Positions 18,937-26,916 of a stretch of DNA of 45,322 nt are shown here, piece after piece. Below the pieces are notes generated by a model, which saw only the letters and a program-made list of their open reading frames with translations, did no database searches and was not told the DNA's origin. The DNA is from an uncultured Acidimicrobiales bacterium (lineage in GTDB: Bacteria; Actinomycetota; Acidimicrobiia; Acidimicrobiales; UBA10347). The stretch is taken from contig CALKPY010000140.1 of the NCBI GenBank assembly GCA_937991435.1, positions 1 through 45,322 on the forward strand. The letters run 5' to 3'. The stretch's first letter is position 1; each line of letters begins with the position of its first letter. Both the position numbers and the translations under genes were made by a program.

Positions 18937-19293
18937 ATGGCAACGGTCACGATTTACCACAACCCGCATTGAGGATCTTCCAAAAATGCCTTGGCGGTCG
19001 CTGAGGATCTTGGAATCGACGTAGATGTTGTGCTGTATATGAAGGAACCGCCAGACCGAGCGGCGCTCGAGGCGATTGTCGCCGGGCTTGAAGATCCGGT
19101 CGAAGATCTGGTTCGCAAAGATTCCAAGTTCAAAAAACTCGAGCTGAATCCCGATGATTACGTCGGAAACCCAGATGCGGTCATCGATCTGCTCGTGCAG
19201 CACAAGGCGCTGCTGCAGCGGCCAATTGTGGTCAAGGGCAAGACCGCAATCATTGGCCGACCCAAAGACCGAATCGCTGCGCTCCTTTCGTGA
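18937..19293 (+). CDS. arsC: ArsC-family arsenate reductase, probable selenoprotein (UGA = Sec12)
   Basis: One frame runs from ATG 18937 to 19293 (118 residues) with a single in-frame TGA at 18970-18972. Read through, it gives the ArsC start IYHNPH-U-GSSKNAL, aligning with HNPACGTSRN of plasmid R773 ArsC, where Cys12 forms the arsenate thioester. UGA is codon 12 exactly. The three catalytic arginines of that enzyme (60, 94, 107) are matched by Arg60, Arg95 (LQRPIVV) and Arg108 (IIGRPKD). Length is normal. AAAGG lies 8 nt before the ATG. A strong SECIS-like hairpin follows the UGA. Alternatives are a nonsense-mutated gene, or a TTG start at 18991 giving a protein without the active site; the intact frame on both sides argues against both. 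The substrate could be another oxyanion or disulfide. Confidence 0.88.
18978..19015 (+). promoter_or_regulatory. Bacterial SECIS-like hairpin in arsC
   Basis: The upper stem pairs 18989-18995 with 19000-19006 (7 bp including G-U and U-G wobbles) around a GGUC loop at 18996-18999. Below it are a bulged G (18988), 2 bp, a small AA/C internal loop and a 6-bp lower stem TTCCAA/TTGGAA (18978-18983 with 19010-19015). The loop begins 23 nt after the UGA, within the range known for bacterial SECIS elements, and the Escherichia coli fdhF SECIS loop also contains GGUC. Expected function: recruit SelB with Sec-tRNA to the UGA. Confidence 0.82.
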
Positions 19294-19404
19294 GCTCATC
19301 GTTGTTGACGCCGTCGCTGTTGAGGTCATCGTGCCTACGAGGCCATGCCGGGCGGGAATGCAGCAGCCCGCTATCTTGTTAAATCTTCCGGAGGTTCCTA
19401 TTCC

Positions 19405-20112
19405 ATGACTGCTCTTCAAACGGCCACACCGGCCATCCAACTCGAAACCGAAGACCGCGCCACATTTGTGATGCGCGTGTACCAACACGTGCTGGCCGCG
19501 GTTGTCGCCTTTGTCATCTTCGAAGTGCTCTTGTTCCAGATCGGCGTCGCCGAGCGGCTCTATGACTTCTTCTTCGCCAGTGGCGGCCGTTGGCTGCTCT
19601 TCCTGGGCGCATTTATGGGTGGCCAGTGGTTCGTGGCTCAAGCCGCCAACCAACTCGACAATCCTCCACGGCAATACGCGGGGCTCTTCGGAACCTCAGC
19701 GTTGTACTCACTGCTGTTTGCCCCGATGATCTACCAGGTCTACAACGTCTCCGATTCCAAGAGCACGCTGGCCGGAGCTGTCGCGGTGACCGCCCTCGGT
19801 TTCGGTTTCTTGACCGTGATCGCCTTTGTCACTCGTAAGGATCTGTCGTTTCTTCGTCCCCTCGTCATGTGGGGATTCGGCGCAGGCCTGCTTCTAATCG
19901 TGGGTGCGCTCTTGTTCGGCTGGAACTTGGGCGTGTGGTTCTCGGTAGGCATGATCGCTGTATCGGGCGCAGCCATCTTGTACCAAACACAGGCGATCGT
20001 GCGCAGCTACCCCGCCAACGCTCACGTGGCAGCTGCAATTCAGCTGTTCGGCTCGCTCATGACCATGTTCTGGTACGTGCTGCGTCTGTTCATGCAGCTC
20101 TCACGCGACTAG
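19405..20112 (+). CDS. Bax inhibitor-1-like integral membrane protein
   Basis: A 235-residue protein with about seven hydrophobic segments and the Bax1-I (YccA/UPF0005) layout: a short polar N-terminus, closely spaced helices, then a final segment with SYPANAHVAAAIQLFGSLMT, where the Asp-rich loop of other members is replaced. Members of this family affect calcium leak or membrane-protein turnover; the role here is unknown. The start is set by GGAGG 10 nt before ATG 19405. It lies 111 nt after arsC on the same strand, possibly co-transcribed. Confidence 0.82.
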   Translation: MTALQTATPAIQLETEDRATFVMRVYQHVLAAVVAFVIFEVLLFQIGVAERLYDFFFASGGRWLLFLGAFMGGQWFVAQAANQLDNPPRQYAGLFGTSALYSLLFAPMIYQVYNVSDSKSTLAGAVAVTALGFGFLTVIAFVTRKDLSFLRPLVMWGFGAGLLLIVGALLFGWNLGVWFSVGMIAVSGAAILYQTQAIVRSYPANAHVAAAIQLFGSLMTMFWYVLRLFMQLSRD

Positions 20113-20134
20113 TCGTTTGCGCTTGGGCTGCGAG

Positions 20135-21124
20135 TCAGCCCTCAGACAACGAAGCGCTTAACTCCTGAACAAGACCGCTCTCGGCCAGTTCGTGGGCGGT
20201 CTTGATCGCGTGAAAGATGGCATTGGCCGACGATGAGCCGTGGCTGATCATGCAGATGCCGCGGACACCGACCAAGGCCGCGCCGCCGACCGTGTCGGGG
20301 TTCATGCGCTCATAGACCGGCGCCAGCGCCGGAAGCAGCAGCTGCGCCCCCTTGCGGGCGTCATCGGAGCTATCAAAGGCCCCAAGCAGCGCCGCGACGA
20401 TTGCCTTGGCTGCGCCTTCGAGCGACTTCAGGGCGACGTTTCCGGTAAACCCGTCAGTCACAATGACGTCAGCAGCCTTTCCGAGTAGGTCATTGCCCTC
20501 GACGTTGCCGATGAATCGCGCTCCGGTTTCTTGTTGCCAGGCTGCTTCCTCGAGTAGCGGGAAGGCCGCCTTGGTCAGCGGCGAACCTTTTGACGCCTCT
20601 TCGCCGTTGGCGAGAAGTCCGACCGTTGGTGCTTCGATGCCGAACCGGGTGCGCGCATAGATCGCTCCCATGCGGGCGAAGAGAGCCAGCAATTCGGGGG
20701 CGCAATCGATGTTGGCGCCCGCGTCGATCAAGATATTTGGGGTGCCATCATCGCCGAAGTTCGGAAGCGGTGTGGCGATTGCGGGCCGAGCAACTCCCGG
20801 GATGCGTCGCATGCGCAAGGTGGCCGCCGTGAGCGCTGCGCCGGTGTTGCCGGCGCTCACCATGCCCGAGGCACGGCCGTCACGCACTGCTTCGGCGCAG
20901 CGAACCAGACTCGAATCTTTCATCGACCGCACGCTTTTCGTGGGGTCGGCATCCATCGCGATCGCTTCTGATGCCTCGATTATCTCAAGGTCGGTCTCGC
21001 CAATGTCAGCCGCGCGGCCAACAAGAATGACGGGAATGCCCGCATCGGAAGCTAATTGCGCTCCAGCGACAATCGCCGAAGGAGCATGGTCGCCGCCCAT
21101 GGCGTCGACCGCGACAGGCAACAT
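20135..21124 (-). CDS. plsX: Phosphate acyltransferase PlsX
   Basis: Makes acyl-phosphate from acyl-ACP for phospholipid synthesis. The start motif PVAVDAMGGDHAP is diagnostic, with VSAGNTGA (about residues 95-102) and DGFTGNVALKSLEGAAKAI further on. I use ATG 21124 (329 residues), 4 nt after the rpmF stop; a TTG at 21142 would overlap rpmF by 14 nt. It is the last gene of rsmD-coaD-SepIVA-DUF177-rpmF-plsX. The Bax1-I gene ends 22 nt away, convergent. Confidence 0.95.
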   Translation of the reverse strand: MLPVAVDAMGGDHAPSAIVAGAQLASDAGIPVILVGRAADIGETDLEIIEASEAIAMDADPTKSVRSMKDSSLVRCAEAVRDGRASGMVSAGNTGAALTAATLRMRRIPGVARPAIATPLPNFGDDGTPNILIDAGANIDCAPELLALFARMGAIYARTRFGIEAPTVGLLANGEEASKGSPLTKAAFPLLEEAAWQQETGARFIGNVEGNDLLGKAADVIVTDGFTGNVALKSLEGAAKAIVAALLGAFDSSDDARKGAQLLLPALAPVYERMNPDTVGGAALVGVRGICMISHGSSSANAIFHAIKTAHELAESGLVQELSASLSEG

Positions 21125-21128
21125 GGGC

Positions 21129-21308
21129 TCAGTCGATTTCAATTACCTGACGGCCGCCATAGTGACCGCAGGCGCCACACACACGGTGTGGGACCTTTAC
21201 TGCGGCACAGTTCGGGCAGACGCTGCGCGATGGCGCTTGGAGAGACCAGGCTGAAGCCCGACGGGCCCTCGTTTTGGCCTTGGACATCTTCTTTTTTGGA
21301 ACAGCCAC
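21129..21308 (-). CDS. rpmF: 50S ribosomal protein L32
   Basis: The 59-residue product begins with the classic AVPKKKMSKAKTRARRASAW and has a zinc-ribbon pair CPNC and CGAC. GTG at 21308 gives the canonical start, with GGGAG 6 nt upstream; a TTG two codons earlier is also open. It keeps all four cysteines, so it is the zinc-binding (C+) form. The rpmF-plsX link joins ribosome and membrane synthesis in many bacteria. Confidence 0.95.
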   Translation of the reverse strand: MAVPKKKMSKAKTRARRASAWSLQAPSRSVCPNCAAVKVPHRVCGACGHYGGRQVIEID

Positions 21309-21388
21309 TGGCAACTCCCTCGGTACGGACGACCCGCAAGACTACCGTTTCAGATCGTGTTTGCTGTGCGCTGGGCACGACAGAACCG

Positions 21389-21937
21389 TCAGGAACTCGG
21401 ATCTTCGAATTTCAGGGCGTCGAGCGCTCCCCATCGGGGGTCTCCAGCAGGCGCCGATGACAGTTCGGTGGGGTCTGGGTCAGCAGCGACCGTCGCAGGG
21501 AATCTGTCGGGGTCGGGACCAAGGCAGTCTTCGCCACACAGCGGGGCGACAGGCAGGTGCAGCAGCACGGCTTCGCGCACCATCAGTTCAAGGTCGACTT
21601 CGTTCTCGTCGAGACGATAGGTCTCGCCCTCGACCGGACGCTTTTCGAAGATCTCACGAATGTCAATGAGGGTCTCCCCTGCTTGCGGCTCGAGGCAGCG
21701 TCGGCACGGGCCAGTCCATTCGGCCGCGACTGACCCGGTGACAACGAGTTCTTCTCCGGCGACTTCAAGCTTGAGTTCAAGACGTACTTCGTTGGCGACA
21801 ACGCCTGCCGACGAAAGTTGCATGGCGTCGACCGATTCTGGCCTTTCGGCGAGATCGCAGCGTTGCACGAACGGGCGCTGTACACCCGGCACTCTTTTGA
21901 GCGGCGTGATGTCGACGATCCAAGGAGACTTCGGCAA
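21389..21937 (-). CDS. DUF177 (YceD-family) protein
   Basis: The 182-residue protein carries the DUF177 core: WTGPCRRCLEP (the Cys-x-x-Cys part), then DLELMVREAVLLHLPVAPLC and CLGPDP. The family, found next to rpmF, is implicated in 23S rRNA or 50S accumulation in plants and bacteria. The likely start is the TTG at 21937, one base after the stop of the upstream coiled-coil gene, giving MPKSPWIVDITPL; the frame is open further upstream but there it covers the neighbour. The gap to rpmF is 80 nt. Confidence 0.9.
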   Translation of the reverse strand: MPKSPWIVDITPLKRVPGVQRPFVQRCDLAERPESVDAMQLSSAGVVANEVRLELKLEVAGEELVVTGSVAAEWTGPCRRCLEPQAGETLIDIREIFEKRPVEGETYRLDENEVDLELMVREAVLLHLPVAPLCGEDCLGPDPDRFPATVAADPDPTELSSAPAGDPRWGALDALKFEDPSS

Positions 21938-21938
21938 G

Positions 21939-22547
21939 TCAGTGCGCCTGGTGTTGTTGATGCGACTCGTCGAACTCGCCGGGGGCAGGTGCCGCGGGCT
22001 GCGGGTCGCTGTTTGTGGGCTCGTCGCCGAGTTGGTCAAGCAAGTTGCCTTGGAGCTTGGCCCGACCAGCACCGACCTGTTGCAACGTACGTTGCAACAC
22101 ATTTTCGAAGCTGCCAAGTTTCTGGTCGCAATAGTCTTCGGCCTCGAGCCGAAGACGTCGTGACTCGGCTTCGGCCTGTTCGGTGATCTTGCGGGCGCGG
22201 GCTTCGGCGGCCTTAACCACCTGGGTGCGCTGCACCATTTGCTCGGCACGATTGCGGGCCAACGCAACAATCTCATCGCCTTCGCGTCGCATCTTGGCGC
22301 GGAACTCGTCGCGCTCTTTGAGTAGCCAGCGAGCTGAACGCAATTCATCGGGCATGTTGTGTTGGATCTGGTCGATCATTTCGACGATTTCAGCCTTGTT
22401 GATCGCCGAGCTGGCCGACAGAGGTAGCCCACGTGCCGACTCGATGACCTGGCGAAGCTCGGCCACGAGTTCGGTGACGCCAGCGGCCGGAAGCTGCTGT
22501 GCCGATTGGCCGTCTTGAGGTTCGTTGTACTGTCCTGAATCAGTCAC
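21939..22547 (-). CDS. SepIVA-like DivIVA-domain coiled-coil protein
   Basis: A 202-residue, highly charged coiled-coil protein (continuous heptad-like region about residues 30-165, with RLRLEAEDYCDQKL and FENVLQRTLQQVGAGR). It lies between coaD and DUF177. In mycobacteria the DivIVA-family septation factor SepIVA (Rv2927c) is likewise next to the DUF177 gene, so I infer a role in division or envelope growth. The start is GTG 22547, overlapping the end of coaD by 8 nt. The tail after residue 170 is Pro/Gln-rich and low complexity. Confidence 0.82.
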   Translation of the reverse strand: MTDSGQYNEPQDGQSAQQLPAAGVTELVAELRQVIESARGLPLSASSAINKAEIVEMIDQIQHNMPDELRSARWLLKERDEFRAKMRREGDEIVALARNRAEQMVQRTQVVKAAEARARKITEQAEAESRRLRLEAEDYCDQKLGSFENVLQRTLQQVGAGRAKLQGNLLDQLGDEPTNSDPQPAAPAPGEFDESHQQHQAH

Positions 22548-23025
22548 TATCAACCAGTTTGGCACGCATCCGCACAGCAACCGGACCAGGAACCATCGAG
22601 GTGATGTCTCCGCCGAACTTTCCGATCTCGCGAACGTACTTGGACGCAATAAATGAACTTGCCGATGTCGACGGTAGGAACATCGTTTCGACACCGGACA
22701 ACTGTTTGTTGATCTGTGCCATTTGAAGCTCGCTCTCGAAGTCGCTGACGGCGCGTAGCCCCTTGATGATGAAGTCGACTTGCTCGGCCTGGGCAAGCGT
22801 GACTACGAGCGTCGAGTGGGTGACAGCACGCACGTTTGGAAGGTCAGCAAACACTTCCGACATCAGCTCTTGGCGCTCATCGAGGGTAAAAAGGCCTGAG
22901 GTCTTCTGCGGGTTTCCGACCGCGGCGACGATGACTTCGTCGAAGACCTTGGCCGCCGTTTCGACAATCTCGACGTGGCCATTGTGAATCGGGTCAAATG
23001 ATCCCGGATACAGCACTCGTGTCAT
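22540..23025 (-). CDS. coaD: Phosphopantetheine adenylyltransferase CoaD
   Basis: Penultimate step of coenzyme A synthesis: ATP plus 4'-phosphopantetheine gives dephospho-CoA. The 161-residue protein has the nucleotidyltransferase motif YPGSFDPIHNGHVEI (HxGH at residues 17-20), KGLRAVSDFE, and the C-terminal SASSFIASKYVREIGKFGGD. Its ATG overlaps the rsmD stop by 4 nt. The length is typical of the hexameric bacterial enzyme. Confidence 0.97.
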   Translation of the reverse strand: MTRVLYPGSFDPIHNGHVEIVETAAKVFDEVIVAAVGNPQKTSGLFTLDERQELMSEVFADLPNVRAVTHSTLVVTLAQAEQVDFIIKGLRAVSDFESELQMAQINKQLSGVETMFLPSTSASSFIASKYVREIGKFGGDITSMVPGPVAVRMRAKLVDSD

Positions 23026-23561
23026 AGGGCATCCTCAGAGGGTCGAGCCAGGAACGTCACAACCGTACTGCCGTAGCCGCGTTGGCGAAGGATCGACCAA
23101 TCGTCGAAGTCGGGAACCTGTTTACCGGTCTCCGCGACGACGAACTCGGCACCGGCGCGGTCAGCGGCATGAAGCAGCTGCGACCACTGATCAAAGTCAT
23201 ACGGCGGATCTGCGAGCACCACATCGACCGACACGCTGGCGCCAAGCCAGGTGACGGCATCGCCAGCGTGCACCGCAGATTGAGCAGCGAAGCCGATCGT
23301 GTCGATGTTCGTTCGTACCGCGTCGAGCGCCGCCCGGTCGCGTTCGACAAAGGTCACATGCGCTGCTCCCCTGCTGAGTGCTTCGAGGCCGAGCGCTCCG
23401 CTTCCGCAGAAAAGGTCAGCGAACGTGCGGTCTTCGAGCAGGTCAAGGCTGAACAACGCGTTGAAGATCGCTTCGCGCACCCGATCGGTCGTGGGCCGGG
23501 TGGTGTCACCAGCTGGCACGACAAGGCGGCGTCCGCCGGCGGTTCCGGCCACAATTCGCAT
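23022..23561 (-). CDS. rsmD: 16S rRNA m2G966 methyltransferase RsmD
   Basis: The 179-residue methyltransferase starts MRIVAGTAGGRRL, and has RPTTDRVREAIFNAL, the SAM site FADLFCGSGALGLEALSRGA and catalytic DPPY (VVLADPPYDF). It is first in the operon and coupled to coaD by ATGA, a near-universal pairing. It diverges from the small zinc-ribbon gene with only 31 nt between starts, so the two transcripts need overlapping promoters or one is leaderless. Confidence 0.96.
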   Translation of the reverse strand: MRIVAGTAGGRRLVVPAGDTTRPTTDRVREAIFNALFSLDLLEDRTFADLFCGSGALGLEALSRGAAHVTFVERDRAALDAVRTNIDTIGFAAQSAVHAGDAVTWLGASVSVDVVLADPPYDFDQWSQLLHAADRAGAEFVVAETGKQVPDFDDWSILRQRGYGSTVVTFLARPSEDAL

Positions 23562-23592
23562 GACAAAAGAGTGCCGCAGATACTGTCGGTTT

Positions 23593-23760
23593 GTGCAGGT
23601 TCCAGACGAAATCGTATGTGTCGAGTGTCAAGGCACCTGTTATCGGCTCACGCAGCGTCCGGCCGACGACCCGTTTCAGCCCGGGGACTTTGTGGCCTAC
23701 CGGTGCCCCGACTGTGCCGAACGGTTCGACATGGTGATGACCGACGAAGCCGACGACTGA
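23593..23760 (+). CDS. Small zinc-ribbon protein, 55 residues
   Basis: The protein has two knuckles, CVECQGTC (about residues 9-16) and CPDC (about 38-41), enough for one zinc ribbon, and an acidic end. I do not recognise a family. The start is probably the GTG at 23593 (MQVPDEIVC), with no clear ribosome site. The frame is open further upstream, but that part overlaps rsmD. The GNAT gene converges 17 nt downstream. Confidence 0.6.
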   Translation: MQVPDEIVCVECQGTCYRLTQRPADDPFQPGDFVAYRCPDCAERFDMVMTDEADD

Positions 23761-23777
23761 TCAACCAGCTGGCTCTA

Positions 23778-24422
23778 TCAGTCGCCGATCGGGCGGGGCT
23801 GTCGCAGGAAACACATGAGCGGCGGCGAACCCGCCGCTGAAATTTCGCCCTGCTCGAGGTAGCCGTGGCGCAGATAGAGGCTGTGGTTGCGCGGGTTGCT
23901 TGATTCGAGGTAGGCGGGCAGACCTAGCCGATCACACCGATCGTGCATGGTCTGCAGCAGTCGCCCCCCGAAACCTTGGCCGTGGCGACCAGGGGCCACG
24001 GCAATGATGCCCAGGTACCAGTGCGGCTCGGCTGGCCGGGCTTCGTGCATGACCGCGGTGATCGCTGGCCCCTTGTCGATATCGATTTCGGTCCCCGGAC
24101 CAAATGCGGCGAGCGCCAACTCGTCGTTGAGTACCGAACTCGGCGCGTCTTCGTTGCCAGGCGCTGTCCACAAAGCCACAGCTTCGTGGTGCCGGAAGCC
24201 GTGAAGCTCGTTGGGTGCAGTCATCTGCGAGACGAAGTATCGGCTTAGAGGTAGGCCTTGTTCGAGCGTGAGCGTGGTTTCAGTGCCGAAAAGCCATTGC
24301 CATATGGGGTCGTCGGCAAAGGCCAATGCGATCGTGGTCGCGAGCGACTCAAGGCGTTCCATACCAAACCGGCATACCTCTTCGAACCGGGCGGTCTCGC
24401 TGGGGAGCAGTTCGTTCGTCAC
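23778..24422 (-). CDS. GNAT-family N-acetyltransferase
   Basis: The acetyl-CoA loop reads VAPGRHGQGFGGRLLQTMHDRC at about residues 142-163 (the Q/RxxGxG/A motif), followed by LESSNPRNHSLYLRHGY. At 214 residues it is a single-domain acyltransferase of the type often found in Actinobacteria; the substrate is unknown. The GTG start at 24422 has GGAGG almost touching it, so a later start (MERLESLATT, residue 17) is possible. The start is 9 nt from the divergent Pth2-like gene. Confidence 0.85.
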   Translation of the reverse strand: MTNELLPSETARFEEVCRFGMERLESLATTIALAFADDPIWQWLFGTETTLTLEQGLPLSRYFVSQMTAPNELHGFRHHEAVALWTAPGNEDAPSSVLNDELALAAFGPGTEIDIDKGPAITAVMHEARPAEPHWYLGIIAVAPGRHGQGFGGRLLQTMHDRCDRLGLPAYLESSNPRNHSLYLRHGYLEQGEISAAGSPPLMCFLRQPRPIGD

Positions 24423-24431
24423 ACCTCCATC

Positions 24432-25154
24432 ATGGCGTGCATGGATCCTGAGGACACACCTGTCGCCCTCGACACAATTGATGTGAACGACGACGAATCG
24501 CCTCTTGCGTTGCAGCTAGCCGTCCGGGTCGAGAAGCTGACTCCGCCGACGGTGCCGGCGATTTGTGCTTCGACGGTGTTAGCGACAATCGGACTACTAG
24601 CGCACGAGCAGAGCCAGTTTGGCGGCGACTGGCACGACGCGGTGGCCTCGTGGAACGGGGCGCGCATACGCAAACTGGTTCGGCGCGGGCGAGCCTCGGC
24701 CTGGGATCGGGCGCAGGCAGTACCTGGGGTGACCGTTGAACGTGACGGCGCCGAGGTTCGCGCCTTTGTGCCGGGGCCGATGAACCAGGCCCCTGCAGAG
24801 ATCACAAGGTTGCAGATCCAGTCGTCGCCTCTTGCCCCGGTGACACTCGCAGATCGCGTGAGCACCAGCGTCACTGCGTCGACTATGTGCATCGCCATCA
24901 CGCCTCATGTCGAGATGTCGTGGGGCAAACAAGCGGCCCAGTTCGCCCATGCTGGGCAACGCGTCTGGATGTTGGGCGAACCCGAAGTTCGGGCGGCCTG
25001 GCATGAAGCGGGCTGTCCGGTTGAGATCGTGTTTGCGAGCATCGAGTTGTGGCCGCAACTCGAAGCACGCTCCTGCGTTCAGATTCGCGATGGCGGCTTC
25101 ACTGAGATTCCGCCCAACACGTTGACGACGGTGGCGTGGTGGGGCCCGGTCTGA
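24432..25154 (+). CDS. Pth2-like peptidyl-tRNA hydrolase family protein
   Basis: The C-terminal half resembles the Pth2 fold of archaeal and eukaryotic peptidyl-tRNA hydrolases: SWGKQAAQFAHAGQRVW (the Lys-Ala-Ala-Gln...His-Ala helix) and a final DGGFTEIPPNTLTTVAWWGP, matching the TEI-P-x-T-T-V-x-x-G-P end of Pth2. The N-terminal 110 residues are not part of that fold and form an actinobacterial extension. Expected role: release of peptides from tRNA, perhaps a backup to Pth1. Start ATG 24432 (240 residues), or ATG 24441. Confidence 0.7.
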   Translation: MACMDPEDTPVALDTIDVNDDESPLALQLAVRVEKLTPPTVPAICASTVLATIGLLAHEQSQFGGDWHDAVASWNGARIRKLVRRGRASAWDRAQAVPGVTVERDGAEVRAFVPGPMNQAPAEITRLQIQSSPLAPVTLADRVSTSVTASTMCIAITPHVEMSWGKQAAQFAHAGQRVWMLGEPEVRAAWHEAGCPVEIVFASIELWPQLEARSCVQIRDGGFTEIPPNTLTTVAWWGPV

Positions 25155-25313
25155 CTGTGCGGAGAACTCGTCGAGGTCATGCCAGGCTTCAAGCTAGATT
25201 TTCACCGATCGAGTGTCGAAATTGTCAAACGGTTGCGTCATGACTCTGAACGGCAGCCATCGCGGTTGCCGAAACCACGGCGTTGAGCTGTGCAACCCAA
25301 AGGAGCAGCCCCG

Positions 25314-25841
25314 ATGGCAACCAAAACATCAAAGGCCGAAAAGGCCGCCCAAGACGACGTCGTGTGGCGCTTGATCGAGTCAGAGCGTCTGGCATTGGTA
25401 AACGACCTCGCGGGCGTAACCGAAGACCAACTGGCCGGTGCGTCGGGACTCGTCGGCTGGAGTTCGAAGGAACTTCTGGGCCATATCGTGCTGCCGTTTC
25501 TGGTTCCGACTCCTCGTTACGTACTGTCGCTCATGCGCAACCGCGGCAACATCGACAAGGTGAACAATGGCTTCGCTCCCAAACTCGCAGAGCGGTCCGC
25601 GACCGAGTTGATCAACACGCTGCGTGCCAATGCCGACTCTCGCTGGTCGCCCCCTGGCGAAGGCCCTGGGCTTCCGTTAACGGAAATCGCCGTGCATGGC
25701 CAGGAATTGCGACGCGCTCTCGGAATTTCAAACACGGTTGCGCCTGCTGTTGTCGATGCGATTACCGCCAACGCCGAGGCGAAAAAGGACGCCACTGCCA
25801 AGACCACCGCGGCGCTGATCAAACGACTCGCCCCCTGCTGA
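25314..25841 (+). CDS. MDMPI/DinB-like mycothiol-dependent family protein
   Basis: A 175-residue protein of the maleylpyruvate isomerase N-terminal (MDMPI_N) or DinB-like four-helix type: VIESERLALVNDLAGVTEDQLAG-like helix 1, GWSSKELLGHI with metal-type His in helix 2, and LTEIAVHGQELRRALG in the third region (HGQELRRALG is typical). AAAGGAG lies 8 nt before ATG 25314. The C-terminal sterol-carrier-like domain seen in longer members is absent. Thiol partner and substrate are unknown. Confidence 0.78.
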   Translation: MATKTSKAEKAAQDDVVWRLIESERLALVNDLAGVTEDQLAGASGLVGWSSKELLGHIVLPFLVPTPRYVLSLMRNRGNIDKVNNGFAPKLAERSATELINTLRANADSRWSPPGEGPGLPLTEIAVHGQELRRALGISNTVAPAVVDAITANAEAKKDATAKTTAALIKRLAPC

Positions 25842-25947
25842 CTCACGGCGCCAAAAACGCCAACGTTGCGGCCAGGTCGGTGGCGGCACGACGGTGGCCA
25901 GCCGACGGTGACCACACGACCTTGGTACCGCTCATTGACTTTGTGCC

Positions 25948-26427
25948 TCAGATGTCGACAACCGGGTCGAGGCGAAACAACCGGAATTCGCGATCGGTTA
26001 TCGACGTGTAGTCGCGCCACACCGGCATCTGCGCGATTGCCTGGGTCCAGGCCTGCTGTCGTTCTTCGCCGGCCAGCATGGTGCCGGTTACCGGCGTGAC
26101 GATGCCATTGCGCGTCACGGTGGCGTTTGGTTCAGCGAGCAGGTTCCACGTCCAGGCGGGGTGATGCTGTTGCGCGAAGTTGCTTCCGACCACGAGCCAG
26201 CCGCCATCAGGTTGGGCAACGGCTTCGAGTGGCGTCTCGCGCAGGGCTCCGGTGCGGGCTCCGGTTGTCTCAACAATGATGGTCGCGCCGGGGTGGAAGC
26301 GTCCGCCGCTGACTCGTGCCATGGCGCGATGCATGGCTGGAATCGTCTTGGGACCTACGGCGCGAAACCAACGGCTGGTGGGAATCTTGAGCGCCGATTC
26401 ACGTAGTCGTTCACGTGCTGTTGCCAT
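25948..26427 (-). CDS. Ddn-like F420-type nitroreductase family protein (DUF385)
   Basis: The 159-residue protein matches the deazaflavin-dependent nitroreductase (Ddn) split-barrel family: IIVETTGARTGALRETPLEA, WLVVGSNFAQQHHPAWTWNL and a NATVT strand, with MPVWRDYTSIT near the end. Known relatives use F420H2 to reduce quinones or nitro compounds. The start at ATG 26427 is preferred over GTG 26442. It is convergent with the MDMPI gene, with a 106-nt gap. Confidence 0.85.
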   Translation of the reverse strand: MATARERLRESALKIPTSRWFRAVGPKTIPAMHRAMARVSGGRFHPGATIIVETTGARTGALRETPLEAVAQPDGGWLVVGSNFAQQHHPAWTWNLLAEPNATVTRNGIVTPVTGTMLAGEERQQAWTQAIAQMPVWRDYTSITDREFRLFRLDPVVDI

Positions 26428-26514
26428 GTCACACAATGGCACGTCTCGACTCCGCCGTCACACGACTACCCCCCTTTTGCATGCACCAGGCTTCTGTAAC
26501 GGTGCCTGGTCGGG

Positions 26515-26916
26515 TTAGGTCGTGACGAGCTCGAACCCCTCATCGAGCCACCCGGTTACGCCGCCGATCATCTTCTTGACGGGACGACCGAGGTTGGCCA
26601 ACCGCAGCGCGGCGCGGTCGGCTCCGTTGCAGTGCGGACCCGCGCAATAGACGACAAAGACGGTGTCGGCTTTGTACGCCTGCAGGTTGCTGTCGTTGAT
26701 TTGTGCGTGGTGCAGATGGATTGCTCCGCTGATGTGTCCGGCGGCATATCCGCCCTCGCCACGAACATCGAGGAGCACGAAGTCTGGTTCCCCAGCGAGG
26801 GACTCGTGTACATCCCAGCAGTCAGTTTCAAAGGCAAGAAGGGAGCTGAAGTGTTGGGCGGCGGCGGCCGATGACGCCGCGGCGACCTCGGTTACGGCGG
26901 TTCGGTTGATCGTCAT
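26515..26916 (-). CDS. Single-domain rhodanese-like protein
   Basis: A 133-residue protein with a rhodanese fold: DFVLLDVRGEGGYAAGHISGAIHLHH, then the active-site loop VVYCAGPHCNGADRAALRL, whose first Cys is the persulfide (or selenide) carrier, and a final GGVTGWLDEGFEL. AGGAG lies 6 nt before the ATG. It lies 63 nt downstream of the PrdB-like selenoprotein gene on the same strand and may be co-transcribed. A role in sulfur or selenium handling is inference. Confidence 0.88.
   Translation of the reverse strand: MTINRTAVTEVAAASSAAAAQHFSSLLAFETDCWDVHESLAGEPDFVLLDVRGEGGYAAGHISGAIHLHHAQINDSNLQAYKADTVFVVYCAGPHCNGADRAALRLANLGRPVKKMIGGVTGWLDEGFELVTT

Noticed and set aside
18991-19293. Taking the ArsC frame as a short gene starting at TTG 18991
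   Set aside because: This would remove the active-site Cys/Sec position and the HNP motif; the ATG at 18937 with AAAGG and the continuous frame fit the family length.
18784-19674. Minus-strand open frame of 296 codons over arsC and the Bax1-I start
   Set aside because: Antisense to two recognisable genes, and it carries no family motif.
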